From: Novosphingobium terrae
Lineage (GTDB): Bacteria > Pseudomonadota > Alphaproteobacteria > Sphingomonadales > Sphingomonadaceae
Assembly: GCF_017163935.1 (NCBI RefSeq)
Contig: NZ_JABVZR010000001.1
Span: forward strand, 62,001 to 126,000
Length of the DNA: 64,000 bases
Direction of reading: 5' to 3'
Made by a program: the position numbers and the translations under genes. Of the stretch, positions 16,398-25,328 are shown piece after piece. The stretch's first letter is position 1. The number at the start of each line of letters is the position of its first letter. The notes under the pieces were generated by a model. The model was not told the DNA's origin and searched no databases. It saw nothing but the letters and a program-made list of their open reading frames with translations.

Positions 16398-18358
16398 GAC
16401 AGGGCCGCCACGGCGACCAGCGCGCTCAGCCCCATCTGGAACACCGCCTGGGTGATGTCGCGGATCTTGGTCCATGTGGTGGAGGGCGAGGTACGCACCG
16501 GCACGAAGATCACGTCGCCCGGCTGCACTCTGGCCTTCATCGCGCCCTTCTTGCGGCTGATCACGTCGCCATTGGCGCGCACCACGAAGATGCCGCCCTT
16601 GTCGGCCAGGCGCTGGGGACCACCGGCACGGTCAATATAGTCCTTCACCGTCTGCGGCGGCTGGCCTTGCAGCGAGAAGGAGGCCGGGCGATAGACCGAG
16701 CCGAACACGCCCACCGTATCGATGCGTGCGGGCACCACGATGCGATCGTCATTCTCCAGCGCCATATCGCCGGGCAGGGTCTGGGCATCGACCGGCAGGT
16801 TCAGCACCAGGCGGCCATCGGGCTCGGTCTGGCGCAGGCGCTGGACCAGCTCATGAATGGCCAGCGTGGTTTCCGCCTTGCCGCCATTGGCGGCCAGTGC
16901 GGTAGCGACCATCGAGGTTTCCATCTGGTCGAGAGCGGCATCGTAGCTTTCACGCTGCTGATCGCGCACCGAAAGGCGAGTCAGCTTGGTGCCATAGGCA
17001 TAGGCGCGGGGCGTCAGCCCGCCGGCCTGAGACAGCACCTGCGACAGCGGCGTACCGGGCGCCACGAAGTAATTGCCGGGATGGGCGACCTCGCCCTCCA
17101 GCCGGACCAGCACCGACTGGCGCTCCATCGGCTGGGCCAGCGAGCCCTTGTTGGCCAGCTGCAGAATATCGCCGCCCTGCACCGGGGTGGCGGCCAGCGC
17201 GTTGCGATCCAGCGCGCGGCTGCCCACCGTTTCCTTGTCGGCAAGGCGGTAGAGAATGCCGCGCGAGTCATCAGCCAGCTGCGAGGGGCCGCCGGCATCG
17301 GCCAGCACCTGCTCCAGCGTTTCGCCGGGACGGGCTTCATAGATGGCTTCTTCATTGACGCTGCCGATCACCGCCACCTGCGGGCCGACGGGCGGGATGA
17401 ACAGTACATCCTCGTTCTGGAGGACGGTGTCGCCGGTGCGGTTGCCGTGGCGCAGCACGTCATAGAGGTCGAAGTCGCGCAGCTCCTGCCCGTTGCGATA
17501 GAGCTTCACGCTACGGAAGGAGCCGCCCGCATTGGGGCCGCCCGCCGCCAGTACCGCATTGAGCAGGGTGGAGAGGCTGGAAACCGTATAGGCCCCCGGC
17601 GCCTTGGCAAAGCCGGTCACATAGACGCGCACGCCATGCAGCCGCTTGATGCTGACGGATACGTCGAAACCGCGATATTGCGTGCCGATGGTGGCGGCAA
17701 TCTTGGCCTTGAGGTCGCGGTAATGCACGCCGGTCAGCTGCACCGCGCCGACATGGGGCAGAAAGATCTTGCCGTCGTGATCAACCTCGAATTCGGCGCT
17801 GCCTTCCACCGATCCGGTCATGGCCACGCCGATCACATCGCCGATGTTGATCACATAATCGGGCGGGATGGCGGTGGTGGTGGGGCTGATGAAGTCATGC
17901 GTGGCGGGGATCAGCAGATGCGCGCCGAAGCGTGGCACGGGATGGCCCGCCACCTTGTGCAGATAGGCCTCGAACTCGCCCGGTTTTTCGGGGATCGGGC
18001 GCAAAGGCGGGGTCTGGTCGTTACGGGTGCCAGGCTTGCCAATGTCGCGAACATCACGCTGGTCCACGGTGGGCGTGACCGGGGTGGTCGATATGTTGGC
18101 CTGCACGAAGCCGGGGCCGACCGGTGCGGCCGCGGAGGAACCGCTGCCCGAAGAGCTGGACGAGCTCCCGTTCGAACCGCTCTGGCCGGTCATCGCGCCC
18201 ATGGTGGTGTCACTGGATCCGCTGCTCATGCTTTGAGCCGAGGCACTGGTGGGCAAGGTGAAGGCCATGCCCAAGACCAGCGCCGAAGCCAGAGTTATCG
18301 TGGCATGCCGCTGCGACGGCCACTGGCGAGGGGTGTTTGCCTGGATCATCCCGATCAT
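16394..18358 (-). CDS. Polysaccharide export outer-membrane protein, Wza-like with multiple SLBB domains
   Basis: A 654-aa protein with signal peptide 1-41 (ending ASA), a Ser/Gly-rich low-complexity stretch (45-80), a Poly_export domain at about 155-240 (PPDYVINIGDVIGVAMTG) and at least three SLBB domains (PGAYTVSSLSTLLNAVLAAGG, HPGNYFVAPGTPLSQVLSQAGG, a third RPASFSLQGQPPQTVKDYIDRAGG). The C-terminus ends in a hydrophobic segment. It is longer than E. coli Wza (379) and more like the large SLBB exporters. No lipobox Cys is visible. AGGA lies 2 bases before the first ATG. It follows the SDR gene by 53 bp and starts the export half of the operon. Confidence 0.88.
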   Translation of the reverse strand: MIGMIQANTPRQWPSQRHATITLASALVLGMAFTLPTSASAQSMSSGSSDTTMGAMTGQSGSNGSSSSSSGSGSSAAAPVGPGFVQANISTTPVTPTVDQRDVRDIGKPGTRNDQTPPLRPIPEKPGEFEAYLHKVAGHPVPRFGAHLLIPATHDFISPTTTAIPPDYVINIGDVIGVAMTGSVEGSAEFEVDHDGKIFLPHVGAVQLTGVHYRDLKAKIAATIGTQYRGFDVSVSIKRLHGVRVYVTGFAKAPGAYTVSSLSTLLNAVLAAGGPNAGGSFRSVKLYRNGQELRDFDLYDVLRHGNRTGDTVLQNEDVLFIPPVGPQVAVIGSVNEEAIYEARPGETLEQVLADAGGPSQLADDSRGILYRLADKETVGSRALDRNALAATPVQGGDILQLANKGSLAQPMERQSVLVRLEGEVAHPGNYFVAPGTPLSQVLSQAGGLTPRAYAYGTKLTRLSVRDQQRESYDAALDQMETSMVATALAANGGKAETTLAIHELVQRLRQTEPDGRLVLNLPVDAQTLPGDMALENDDRIVVPARIDTVGVFGSVYRPASFSLQGQPPQTVKDYIDRAGGPQRLADKGGIFVVRANGDVISRKKGAMKARVQPGDVIFVPVRTSPSTTWTKIRDITQAVFQMGLSALVAVAALS

Positions 18359-18411
18359 AGTCCTGCCAAAATCCGATTGCGTGAGAGAGGGGAGCTCAGA
18401 AACCGAGCATC

Positions 18412-19398
18412 TTATAGGGTGGAGGTGCGAAAATCCGCCAGCGCCTCGTGAACCTGCGTGGCCAGAGCGACTGGCGCAATGCCGTGTTGCGCCAGCAAGG
18501 CGGCATAATGCGCGCCATCGCCGTGATAGCGGTCTGGCCGGTCGCTGGTGATCGCTGCGCGGGTGACCTGCGTGCCGGGCACGGCATCGGCCACGGCCTG
18601 CGCCACATCTGCCAGTTCCAGCGGATCGCCGCCGGAATCGAAGCGTTCGACGCCGCCCTCGGCATCGAGCAGCAAGGCGAAGACCAGACTCATCAGCTCG
18701 CGGATGGCCACGTAAGAGCGGATCACCTGATGCGGCGCGCGCACCGCGATAGGCCGTCCGTCCAGCGCATCGCGCATAAAGCTGGCCAGCGCATAGGCCT
18801 CCGGCTTGTTCATATGCGGGCCGGAGACGGCGTAAACCCTGCCGATCACCGCGCGATGGCCGGTGTCCCGCGCCCATTGCGCGAAGACATCCTCATCATC
18901 GCGCTTCATTGCGCCATAGAGCCGCATGGCGGGGCTAGCCGCAGCGTCTTCCGCTTTGGCCGCCGCGCCCGAGGAGGCGAGGAACAGCGCCTGCGCGCCG
19001 ATCGGCTTCAGCGCCTCCAGCACGGATTGGCTGATGGCGCGGTTGGCGGCGCGATAGGCGTCTTCATCCATCGCCTCGGCGCGATCCTTGGTGAGGAAGG
19101 CGAGGTGGAGGACCAGCGTGGGCGCCTCGGGCAGCCAGGCCATATCGGCCAGCGGGCGCTGCATCACCTGCGTGCCGTCACGCAGGCGCAGCACGCGGTT
19201 GCTTGAGCCGAACGCGACGACACGCCTGGCGAAAGCATCGCCCAGCGTGCCGGCCAGCAGTTCCAGCGTGGCCAGCCCCAGCCAGCCGCCCGCGCCGGTC
19301 ACCACGATGCGGCGATGGTCGGCGATCAGGCGGTCGGCGATGGCCGGTGCCAGAAGGTGAGGGGCCGGAAGGTCAGGTGACCGCGCGGCGTCAGGCAC
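18412..19398 (-). CDS. NAD(P)-dependent sugar epimerase/reductase (extended SDR)
   Basis: A 328-aa Rossmann protein with nucleotide motif VTGAGGWLG (33-41) and an active-site LYGAMK as the Y-x3-K pair, preceded by LASSG for the Ser. It uses GTG at 19398 and overlaps the HAD gene by 8 bp. In the operon it stands where the yersiniose locus has yerF, the reductase acting on the acetyl branch that YerE adds; I therefore infer reduction or epimerisation of a branched CDP-sugar. Specificity cannot be read from sequence. An N-terminal 30-residue extension precedes the Rossmann fold. Confidence 0.8.
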   Translation of the reverse strand: MPDAARSPDLPAPHLLAPAIADRLIADHRRIVVTGAGGWLGLATLELLAGTLGDAFARRVVAFGSSNRVLRLRDGTQVMQRPLADMAWLPEAPTLVLHLAFLTKDRAEAMDEDAYRAANRAISQSVLEALKPIGAQALFLASSGAAAKAEDAAASPAMRLYGAMKRDDEDVFAQWARDTGHRAVIGRVYAVSGPHMNKPEAYALASFMRDALDGRPIAVRAPHQVIRSYVAIRELMSLVFALLLDAEGGVERFDSGGDPLELADVAQAVADAVPGTQVTRAAITSDRPDRYHGDGAHYAALLAQHGIAPVALATQVHEALADFRTSTL

Positions 19399-20071
19399 GG
19401 CGGGCCCGGCGGCCGCGTGTCAGATCCAGCAGGGCACCTGCCATGCCGGTGAAATCATCGTGGCTGGTCGTCGGGTCCGGCTGGTAGGAGGGATCAGCAT
19501 AGCCATAGGTGAGGAAGAGGAAGGGGATGCCCCGTGCCTCGGCCACCTGATGGTCCAGCTCGCTGTCGCCGATGAAGATGCAGTCGGCAGGGGCGGTGCC
19601 CAGCAGGCACAGCGTTTCATCGAGCAGATCGGGATGGGGCTTGGCGCGCAGCTTCGGCCCGCCGCCCACCACCACCGGGAACAGGGCGGCAAGGCCGGTG
19701 TCCGCCAGCACCTTGTCGCACAGATTCTGCGGCTTGTTCGAGCAGATCGCCAGACGGTGCCCGGCATCGGCCAGCAGCGTCAGATTCTCCACCACGCCCG
19801 CAAAGAGCGAGGCCGGATCGGTGGGCCTTTCGGCATAGCGCGCGCGGAACTCGGCCAGTTCAGCCGCCGGATCGCCGCAGGCCGGGCCCAGCAGGGCGCT
19901 GACCATGCGCTGGCCGCCATGGCTCATGAACGGGCGGGCGCCCAGCGGGTCGATGCGATGGTCGCTGCCGCGCTCCACCAGCATCTGCGAGAGGATATCG
20001 ACGCAGATACCGCAGCTGTCCACCAGCGTGCCGTCCAGGTCGAAGATCAGATCGTGAAGACGCTTGGCCAT
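19391..20071 (-). CDS. HAD-family phosphatase (Gph-like)
   Basis: A 226-aa cytoplasmic HAD hydrolase. Motif I is FDLDGTLVDS (nucleophile Asp in DLDGT), motif II Ser in ICSNKP, motif III Lys in KPHPDLL and motif IV GDSELD. An alpha-helical C1 cap lies between motifs I and II, so small phosphorylated substrates such as sugar or acid phosphates are expected. It sits between a ThDP enzyme and an SDR in the branched-sugar operon, which suggests a phosphorylated intermediate in making the branch. Housekeeping phosphoglycolate phosphatase is the alternative, but its location argues for a pathway role. Confidence 0.85.
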   Translation of the reverse strand: MAKRLHDLIFDLDGTLVDSCGICVDILSQMLVERGSDHRIDPLGARPFMSHGGQRMVSALLGPACGDPAAELAEFRARYAERPTDPASLFAGVVENLTLLADAGHRLAICSNKPQNLCDKVLADTGLAALFPVVVGGGPKLRAKPHPDLLDETLCLLGTAPADCIFIGDSELDHQVAEARGIPFLFLTYGYADPSYQPDPTTSHDDFTGMAGALLDLTRGRRARRA

Positions 20072-20085
20072 GAATGTCTTTCCGT

Positions 20086-21966
20086 TCAGCGGAGCGTGGC
20101 GCAGGGCGCCATGGCCTCCGCCAGCTCCTCGTCAGAGAGGAAGGGGCTGAGATCTTCGAGCGGCGGCGAAATCATCCGTCCATCATCCAAACGCCGGGAG
20201 GAGAGTTTGGGTTCAAACTGCTGGCGCTTGTCGATCATCACCTCAAGCAGCTGGGGGCCGGAGCCCGCCAGCGTGGCGGCGATGGTGGCGGCCAGATCGC
20301 CGTCCCGCTCGGCCTTGGCGGCGGGCAGGCCGAAGCCTTGCGCCAGACGGGCGAAATCGGGGAAGGTGAGGCCGCTGTCGGGCCCGCAGCCCACGATGTT
20401 GTCGGGGAAGTGGTTCTGCTGCGACTGGCGGATCGAGTGATAGCCATCGTTGTTCAGCACGAAGATCTTGATCGGCAGATTGCCGCCGATGATGGTCTGC
20501 AGCTCCTGCAGGTTCATCATGATCGAACCATCGCCGGCCAGACAGATGACGCGCCCGCCCGGCCTGTCCGCACGCGAGCCGGCGTGATAGGCGCCGATGG
20601 CGGCAGGCAGGTCATAACCCATCGAGGCGCAGCCCGAATTGGTGTAGAGCCGCTGGCCCTGCTTGAGGTTGGCCGCCTGGAAGATGGTGACGCAGGCCGT
20701 GCCGTCGCCGGAAACGATGATGTCGTTCTCTTCGAGCTGATCGAACAGCGCTTCGGCGAAGATGTAGGGGTTGATCGGCCCTTCTGCCGAGCGATACTCC
20801 TCGCGCACGGCGGGATATTGCGCGGCGCGCTGGCGGCTGCGGGTGAGGAAGGCGGCGCGCGCCTCGACCTCATTGCCACCCGGCAGTGGCAGGGCCAGAG
20901 CGGCGGCCAGAAATTCGCGCAGATCGGCATGGATCGGGCGGTGCAGGCTCAGCGTGGGCTTGGCCAGCTCGGCGCTGTCGATATCGACCATAGCGATGCG
21001 GGCGTTGCGGGCGAAGCTCTGCCAGTTGTAGCTGATCTGGCGAATGTTGAGGCGGCAGCCCAGCACCAGCACATAATCCGCCGATTGCACCGCGAAATTG
21101 CCGCCACGATCGCCCACGCTGCCGGGGCGCCCGACATAGAGCGGGTGATCGTTGTGGATCACATCATGCGCGTTCCAGCCTGACACCACCGGCACGCCCA
21201 GCTTTTCGACCAGAGCGAGGAAGGCGGCATGGCTGTCACTGATGCGCACGCCGCAACCGGCCAGCACCACGGGACGCTGCGCGGCGCAGAGTTCGGTAAG
21301 CACAGCCTGCGCCTGCTCGATCAGCGCATCGCCGGTCAGCGCGCCCAGTTCGGCGGCGGTGTTGCGCGCTTCGCCTGCGGTGTCTTCATCCGTGGCGGGG
21401 TCGAAACCTTCCAGAGCCTCCGGATCGACCGGGGCGGCCTGCACATCGATCGGCACATCGATCCACACCGGGCCGGGGCGGCCACGGGTGGCAAGATACA
21501 GCGCCTTTTCGACGACCTTGCGCGCCTGCTTCGGGTCCTGCAGCACCACCGCATATTTGGTGATGGGCTGGATCATGGAGACGATGTCGATCTCCTGATC
21601 GCCCAGCTGGCGCAGCGGGATCTGCGCGAAATTGGGCGCGAAGGTCTCGCGCTTCACCTGACCCGAGACCACCACCATCGGGATGGAATCCACATAGGCG
21701 CCATAGACGCCGTTGAGCGCATTCACGCCCCCCGGGCCCGTGGTGACATTCACCGCCGCCGGGCGGCCTGAGAGGCGCGCATAGCTTTCGGCGGCGATGG
21801 ATGCGGCCTGCTCATGGTGGGTGAACACCTTGCGCAGGCGGGTTTCGCGGCCCAGCGCATCGTTGAGATGCATGGCGCCGCCGCCCGTCAGCATGAAAAC
21901 ATCGGTGATGCCATGCTCGGCGAGCAGGCGGGCGATCAGGTCTGAGACGCGAATGGTAGAAGTCAT
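20086..21966 (-). CDS. ThDP-dependent acetolactate synthase-like enzyme, candidate YerE-type branching enzyme
   Basis: A 626-aa three-domain ThDP enzyme: N-terminal PYR domain with the catalytic Glu52 in THHEQAAS, a central domain, and a C-terminal PP domain with GDGSIMMNLQELQTI...NND, the GDG-x(n)-NN metal/ThDP motif. Length and architecture fit acetohydroxyacid synthases, but the setting is rfbFGH, where YerE of the yersiniose pathway uses pyruvate to add a two-carbon unit to CDP-4-keto-3,6-dideoxyglucose. The C-terminal extension (QFEPKLSSRRLDDGRM) is not found in IlvB. No small regulatory subunit (ilvN) lies nearby, which argues against valine biosynthesis. The acyl donor is unknown. Confidence 0.82.
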   Translation of the reverse strand: MTSTIRVSDLIARLLAEHGITDVFMLTGGGAMHLNDALGRETRLRKVFTHHEQAASIAAESYARLSGRPAAVNVTTGPGGVNALNGVYGAYVDSIPMVVVSGQVKRETFAPNFAQIPLRQLGDQEIDIVSMIQPITKYAVVLQDPKQARKVVEKALYLATRGRPGPVWIDVPIDVQAAPVDPEALEGFDPATDEDTAGEARNTAAELGALTGDALIEQAQAVLTELCAAQRPVVLAGCGVRISDSHAAFLALVEKLGVPVVSGWNAHDVIHNDHPLYVGRPGSVGDRGGNFAVQSADYVLVLGCRLNIRQISYNWQSFARNARIAMVDIDSAELAKPTLSLHRPIHADLREFLAAALALPLPGGNEVEARAAFLTRSRQRAAQYPAVREEYRSAEGPINPYIFAEALFDQLEENDIIVSGDGTACVTIFQAANLKQGQRLYTNSGCASMGYDLPAAIGAYHAGSRADRPGGRVICLAGDGSIMMNLQELQTIIGGNLPIKIFVLNNDGYHSIRQSQQNHFPDNIVGCGPDSGLTFPDFARLAQGFGLPAAKAERDGDLAATIAATLAGSGPQLLEVMIDKRQQFEPKLSSRRLDDGRMISPPLEDLSPFLSDEELAEAMAPCATLR

Positions 21967-21970
21967 GAGA

Positions 21971-22771
21971 TCAGGCGTGCTCGGTCACCTTGGGGGCCTG
22001 GCGCGCTTCCATCATGGCGATGCGCTGCGCGTCTTCCTCGGCGATGCTGCGGTAGAAGTCGCGCTTGTTCTTGAGCCACAGCAGCTCGAACTCGATGGCC
22101 AGTTCCATGCCGGGTTCGGCACGGCCATCTTCCAGCACGGCACCGTCGAAGATCACCTTGCGGGTCTCGAAACGATCGAGGCGCACCTTGCGCACCTGCG
22201 CCAGCGTGGGGATCGAGGCCGGGCTGACGCCGCCGCCCACCACCAGTTCCAGATCGCGGGCCTTGGCCACTTCGGCCACGTCCAGCATATGCTTGAGCAT
22301 CTCGGGCGAATTCACCGCATCGCGCGTCAGCCCCTGCGAGCCCGCGAAATCGACGCGACCGAAGACAAAGCCGGTCTTGCCCTTCTGCGCCACTTCGCCC
22401 AGCTCGGCGAGGTGATCGACCGTGGCGCGGGTTTCGACGTTGAAGAGGAAGCTGATGTCGCCGCGCTCATCCTCGGCAAAGATCTTGTCCTTGCCGGCGA
22501 TGAACTTGGAGAGCGCATAGGGCGATTCCACCATCGGCGCGATGATGTAGTCCACGCCATACTGGCGGGCCTCGATCAGGTCGCGGATGGCCTCGCAGCC
22601 GCCGATCTTGAGCGCGATCTTGACCCCGGCGCGGCGGCCGATTTCCAGCAGGCGCAGGAATTCGTCGGTGCGGGTGCCCTCGGCCTCGAACTCGGCCTTG
22701 ACCGAAAGGATGCCGTACTTGGCCTTGCCCTCTTCGAGGATCGCCAGCATGCGCTTTTCATATGTGTTCAT
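21971..22771 (-). CDS. HpcH/HpaI-type class II aldolase
   Basis: A 266-aa TIM-barrel protein resembling the HpcH/HpaI aldolase and citrate-lyase beta family. Seen blocks are IAPMVESPYALSKF (metal-binding Glu region), FLFNVETRAT and GRVDFAGSQGL where the family has a metal Asp. Such enzymes make or break C-C bonds using pyruvate or another 2-oxo acid with a divalent metal. CAGGAGT lies eight bases before the ATG. It is placed between rfbH and the ThDP enzyme (4-bp spacing to the latter), so it probably makes the 2-oxo acid used for the branch, or extends the branch. I know of no assigned reaction for this gene in such loci. Confidence 0.8.
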   Translation of the reverse strand: MNTYEKRMLAILEEGKAKYGILSVKAEFEAEGTRTDEFLRLLEIGRRAGVKIALKIGGCEAIRDLIEARQYGVDYIIAPMVESPYALSKFIAGKDKIFAEDERGDISFLFNVETRATVDHLAELGEVAQKGKTGFVFGRVDFAGSQGLTRDAVNSPEMLKHMLDVAEVAKARDLELVVGGGVSPASIPTLAQVRKVRLDRFETRKVIFDGAVLEDGRAEPGMELAIEFELLWLKNKRDFYRSIAEEDAQRIAMMEARQAPKVTEHA

Positions 22772-22804
22772 GGGTTTAACTCCTGATTTTGCTGCTGACG
22801 ATGC

Positions 22805-24166
22805 TTATCTTTGGCCCGCCAGAAAGGCGGTCAGGCTTTCAACGACATAGGCCAGATGATCTTCGCCCAAACCGGGATAGACGCCCAGCCAGAAAGTATT
22901 GGTGGTCACCAGATCGGCATTGTCCAGATCGCCTACCACACGGTAATTGCGGCCTTTCATATAGGGCTGGCGCAACAGATTGCCGCCAAACAGCAACCTG
23001 GTGCCGATCTTCTTCTCATTGAGATATTGCACAAGAATTTCACGATCAATACCGCAGCCGGGGCGCAGCGTGATCGGATAGCCGAACCAGCTTGGCACCG
23101 AATTGGGCGTGGCCTGCGGCAGGATCAGCACATCTTCCAGCGGCTTCAACAGCGCGGTCAGCGTGTCGAAATTGCGGGCGCGGGCGTCGATAAAGCCGTC
23201 CAGCCGATCGAGCTGGGCCAGACCCACGGCGGCCTGCATATCGGTGATCTTGAGGTTATAACCGGCATGGCCATAGGTGTATTTATGGTCATAGCCCATC
23301 GGCAGGCTGCCCAGCTTGCGCCCGAAGCGCTTGCCGCAGGTGTTGTCCACGCCCGGGGCGCACCAGCAGTCGCGGCCCCAGTCGCGCATGGATTCGATCA
23401 CGCGCTTCAGGCGCGGCTTGTCGGTGAAGACCGCGCCGCCTTCGCCCATGGTGATGTGATGGGCAGGATAGAAGGAGAGCGTGCCGATGTCGCCGAAGGT
23501 GCCGACGGGCTTGCCGTCATAGGTGGCACCCAGCGCGTCGCAGCAATCCTCGATCACCCAGAGGTTGTACTTTTCGGCAACGCGCATCACCTCGCCCAGA
23601 TCGAAGGGGTTGCCCAAAGTATGGGCGACCATGATCGCGCGGGTCTTGTCGGTGACCGCGGCCTCGATCATCTCGGGTTTGATGTTGTAGGTGGGGATGT
23701 CCACGTCCACGAACACGGGCACCAGCCCGTATTGCAGCGAGGGGTTGACCGTGGTCGGGAAGCCCGTGGCCACGGTGATCACCTCGTCGCCGGGCTTGAG
23801 CGCCTCGCTGCGGAAATAATGCGAGGTCAGCGTCGAAAGCGCCAGCAGATTGGCCGAGGAGCCCGAATTGGTGGTCAGCGCATGGGCGACACCGATTCTC
23901 TCGGCCAGACGCTTCTCGAAGGCTTCATTGAAGCGCCCGGTGGTCAGCCAGAAGTCGAGACTCGAATCGACAAGGTTGCGCATATCCGAGGCGCCATAGA
24001 CCTTGCCAGACACTGGCACGGCACTTTGTCCCGGCACGAAGCTTTTTGCCGCGTGAAAGCGGTTGGCGTATTCTTCCGTCAATTCAAGGATGAGCGATCG
24101 AAACTGCGCTTCATCGAAATCGCGGGTCAATCCGACCGCATCCATGGGCCTGTCTACAACGGACAT
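22805..24166 (-). CDS. rfbH: CDP-4-keto-6-deoxyglucose 3-dehydrase (E1)
   Basis: A 453-aa PMP- and [2Fe-2S]-dependent enzyme that removes the C3 hydroxyl in 3,6-dideoxyhexose synthesis. Two hallmarks are visible: the PLP-lysine is replaced by His in [14 protein letters not shown] (His236/237), and the iron-sulfur pattern C-x57-C-x1-C-x7-C is met exactly by Cys209, 267, 269 and 277. Ordinary sugar aminotransferases lack both. The ATG at 24166 overlaps the rfbG stop as TGATG; an in-frame upstream start would lie inside rfbG. Its usual reductase partner (RfbI/DdhD, E3) is not in the window. Confidence 0.95.
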   Translation of the reverse strand: MSVVDRPMDAVGLTRDFDEAQFRSLILELTEEYANRFHAAKSFVPGQSAVPVSGKVYGASDMRNLVDSSLDFWLTTGRFNEAFEKRLAERIGVAHALTTNSGSSANLLALSTLTSHYFRSEALKPGDEVITVATGFPTTVNPSLQYGLVPVFVDVDIPTYNIKPEMIEAAVTDKTRAIMVAHTLGNPFDLGEVMRVAEKYNLWVIEDCCDALGATYDGKPVGTFGDIGTLSFYPAHHITMGEGGAVFTDKPRLKRVIESMRDWGRDCWCAPGVDNTCGKRFGRKLGSLPMGYDHKYTYGHAGYNLKITDMQAAVGLAQLDRLDGFIDARARNFDTLTALLKPLEDVLILPQATPNSVPSWFGYPITLRPGCGIDREILVQYLNEKKIGTRLLFGGNLLRQPYMKGRNYRVVGDLDNADLVTTNTFWLGVYPGLGEDHLAYVVESLTAFLAGQR

Positions 24167-25323
24167 CAAATTCCCTTTTCCCCCCTGGTCCCGGACCAGC
24201 GCTGGCAATAATCGGTGAGTTGGGCAAGCGAGATTTCACGGGCATCTCCGCCGCGACCAACATGTCGATGCCAATCTACAATGCGCAATAATGCTGTCGG
24301 TAACGTGAACGCGGCGTGCCAACCAAGTACGGAGTGGGCCTTGGTACAATCAAGTTTAAGGATTCCAGCCTCATGCGGCGGCGGTGCGCCTTCGCTTGGC
24401 AGATCCCATCCGCGATCGGTGGCGGAGGCCTCCGGATCACGATCGTGCCACAGGGCGACCATGCGGTCGGCAATCCAGTCGACCGCGCGGGAATCCTCGG
24501 CAGCGGGGCCGAAGTTCCAGCCCTCGGCGGCCCAGCGGTGGCCCTCGAAAAGGCGCTGCGCGATCAGCAGATAGCCACCCAAAGCCTCAAGCACATGCTG
24601 CCACGGGCGGATCGCATGCGGATTGCGGATCAGCGGGCGCTGCCCTGCCAGCAGGGCGCGGATCAGATCGGGCAGCAGCCGGTCGAGCGCCCAGTCGCCC
24701 CCGCCGATCACATTGCCCGCCCGCACCGAGGCGAGCAGCGGCGCACCCTCGCCACTGAAATAGCTGGAACGGAAGGCCGCGATCACCAGTTCGGCCGCGC
24801 CCTTGCTGCTGGAATAGGGATCATAGCCGCCCATCGGATCGCTCTCGCGATAGGGCCAGACCCATTCGCGGTTTTCATAGGCCTTGTCAGAGGTGATGCA
24901 GACGATGGCGCGCAGCCCTTTCACCCCAAGCGCACCTGCGCGGCGGCAGGCATCGAGCACGTGAACCGTGCCCTGCACATTGGTGGCATAGGTTTCCACC
25001 GGTGTCTCATAGGAAAGTCGTACCAGCGGCTGGGCGGCCAGATGGAAGACCACCTCGGGATCGGCGGCTCGGAAAGCGGCATCGACAGCGGCCAGGTCGC
25101 GGATATCACCTTCAATATGGGTGATCAGCTCCTCGATCCGTGCCTGACGGAACAGGCTGATCTCTTCAGCGGGCAATGACAGGCCGGTGACCTTGGCGCC
25201 CATCGAGACCAGCCACAGCGCCAGCCAGCTGCCCTTGAAGCCGGTATGGCCGGTCAGCAGCACGCGGCGCCCCTGCCAGAAGTCTGGAGAGAGGGCGATA
25301 TCGTTCATCGCGCTCGAACTCAT
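24166..25323 (-). CDS. rfbG: CDP-glucose 4,6-dehydratase
   Basis: A 385-aa extended SDR making CDP-4-keto-6-deoxyglucose. It has [10 protein letters not shown] as the NAD-binding turn typical of this enzyme, [11 protein letters not shown] around the catalytic Ser/Thr-Asp-Lys, and [10 protein letters not shown] with the Y-x3-K pair. Length is slightly over the usual 357-365 because of the N-terminus. Several starts are possible; ATG at 25323 is chosen since GGTGAG lies four bases upstream and it sits 5 bp after the rfbF stop; ATG at 25335, GTG at 25332 and ATG at 25308 are alternatives. Confidence 0.94.
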   Translation of the reverse strand: MSSSAMNDIALSPDFWQGRRVLLTGHTGFKGSWLALWLVSMGAKVTGLSLPAEEISLFRQARIEELITHIEGDIRDLAAVDAAFRAADPEVVFHLAAQPLVRLSYETPVETYATNVQGTVHVLDACRRAGALGVKGLRAIVCITSDKAYENREWVWPYRESDPMGGYDPYSSSKGAAELVIAAFRSSYFSGEGAPLLASVRAGNVIGGGDWALDRLLPDLIRALLAGQRPLIRNPHAIRPWQHVLEALGGYLLIAQRLFEGHRWAAEGWNFGPAAEDSRAVDWIADRMVALWHDRDPEASATDRGWDLPSEGAPPPHEAGILKLDCTKAHSVLGWHAAFTLPTALLRIVDWHRHVGRGGDAREISLAQLTDYCQRWSGTRGEKGI

Positions 25324-25328
25324 GGCGC

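Noticed and set aside
20086..21966. Acetolactate synthase IlvB for branched amino acids
   Set aside because: No ilvN or ilvC neighbour, an unusual C-terminal extension, and placement within an rfbFGH operon point to sugar branching instead.
22805..24166. Ordinary sugar aminotransferase (DegT/DnrJ/EryC1)
   Set aside because: The PLP lysine is replaced by His and the four iron-sulfur cysteines of E1 are all present.
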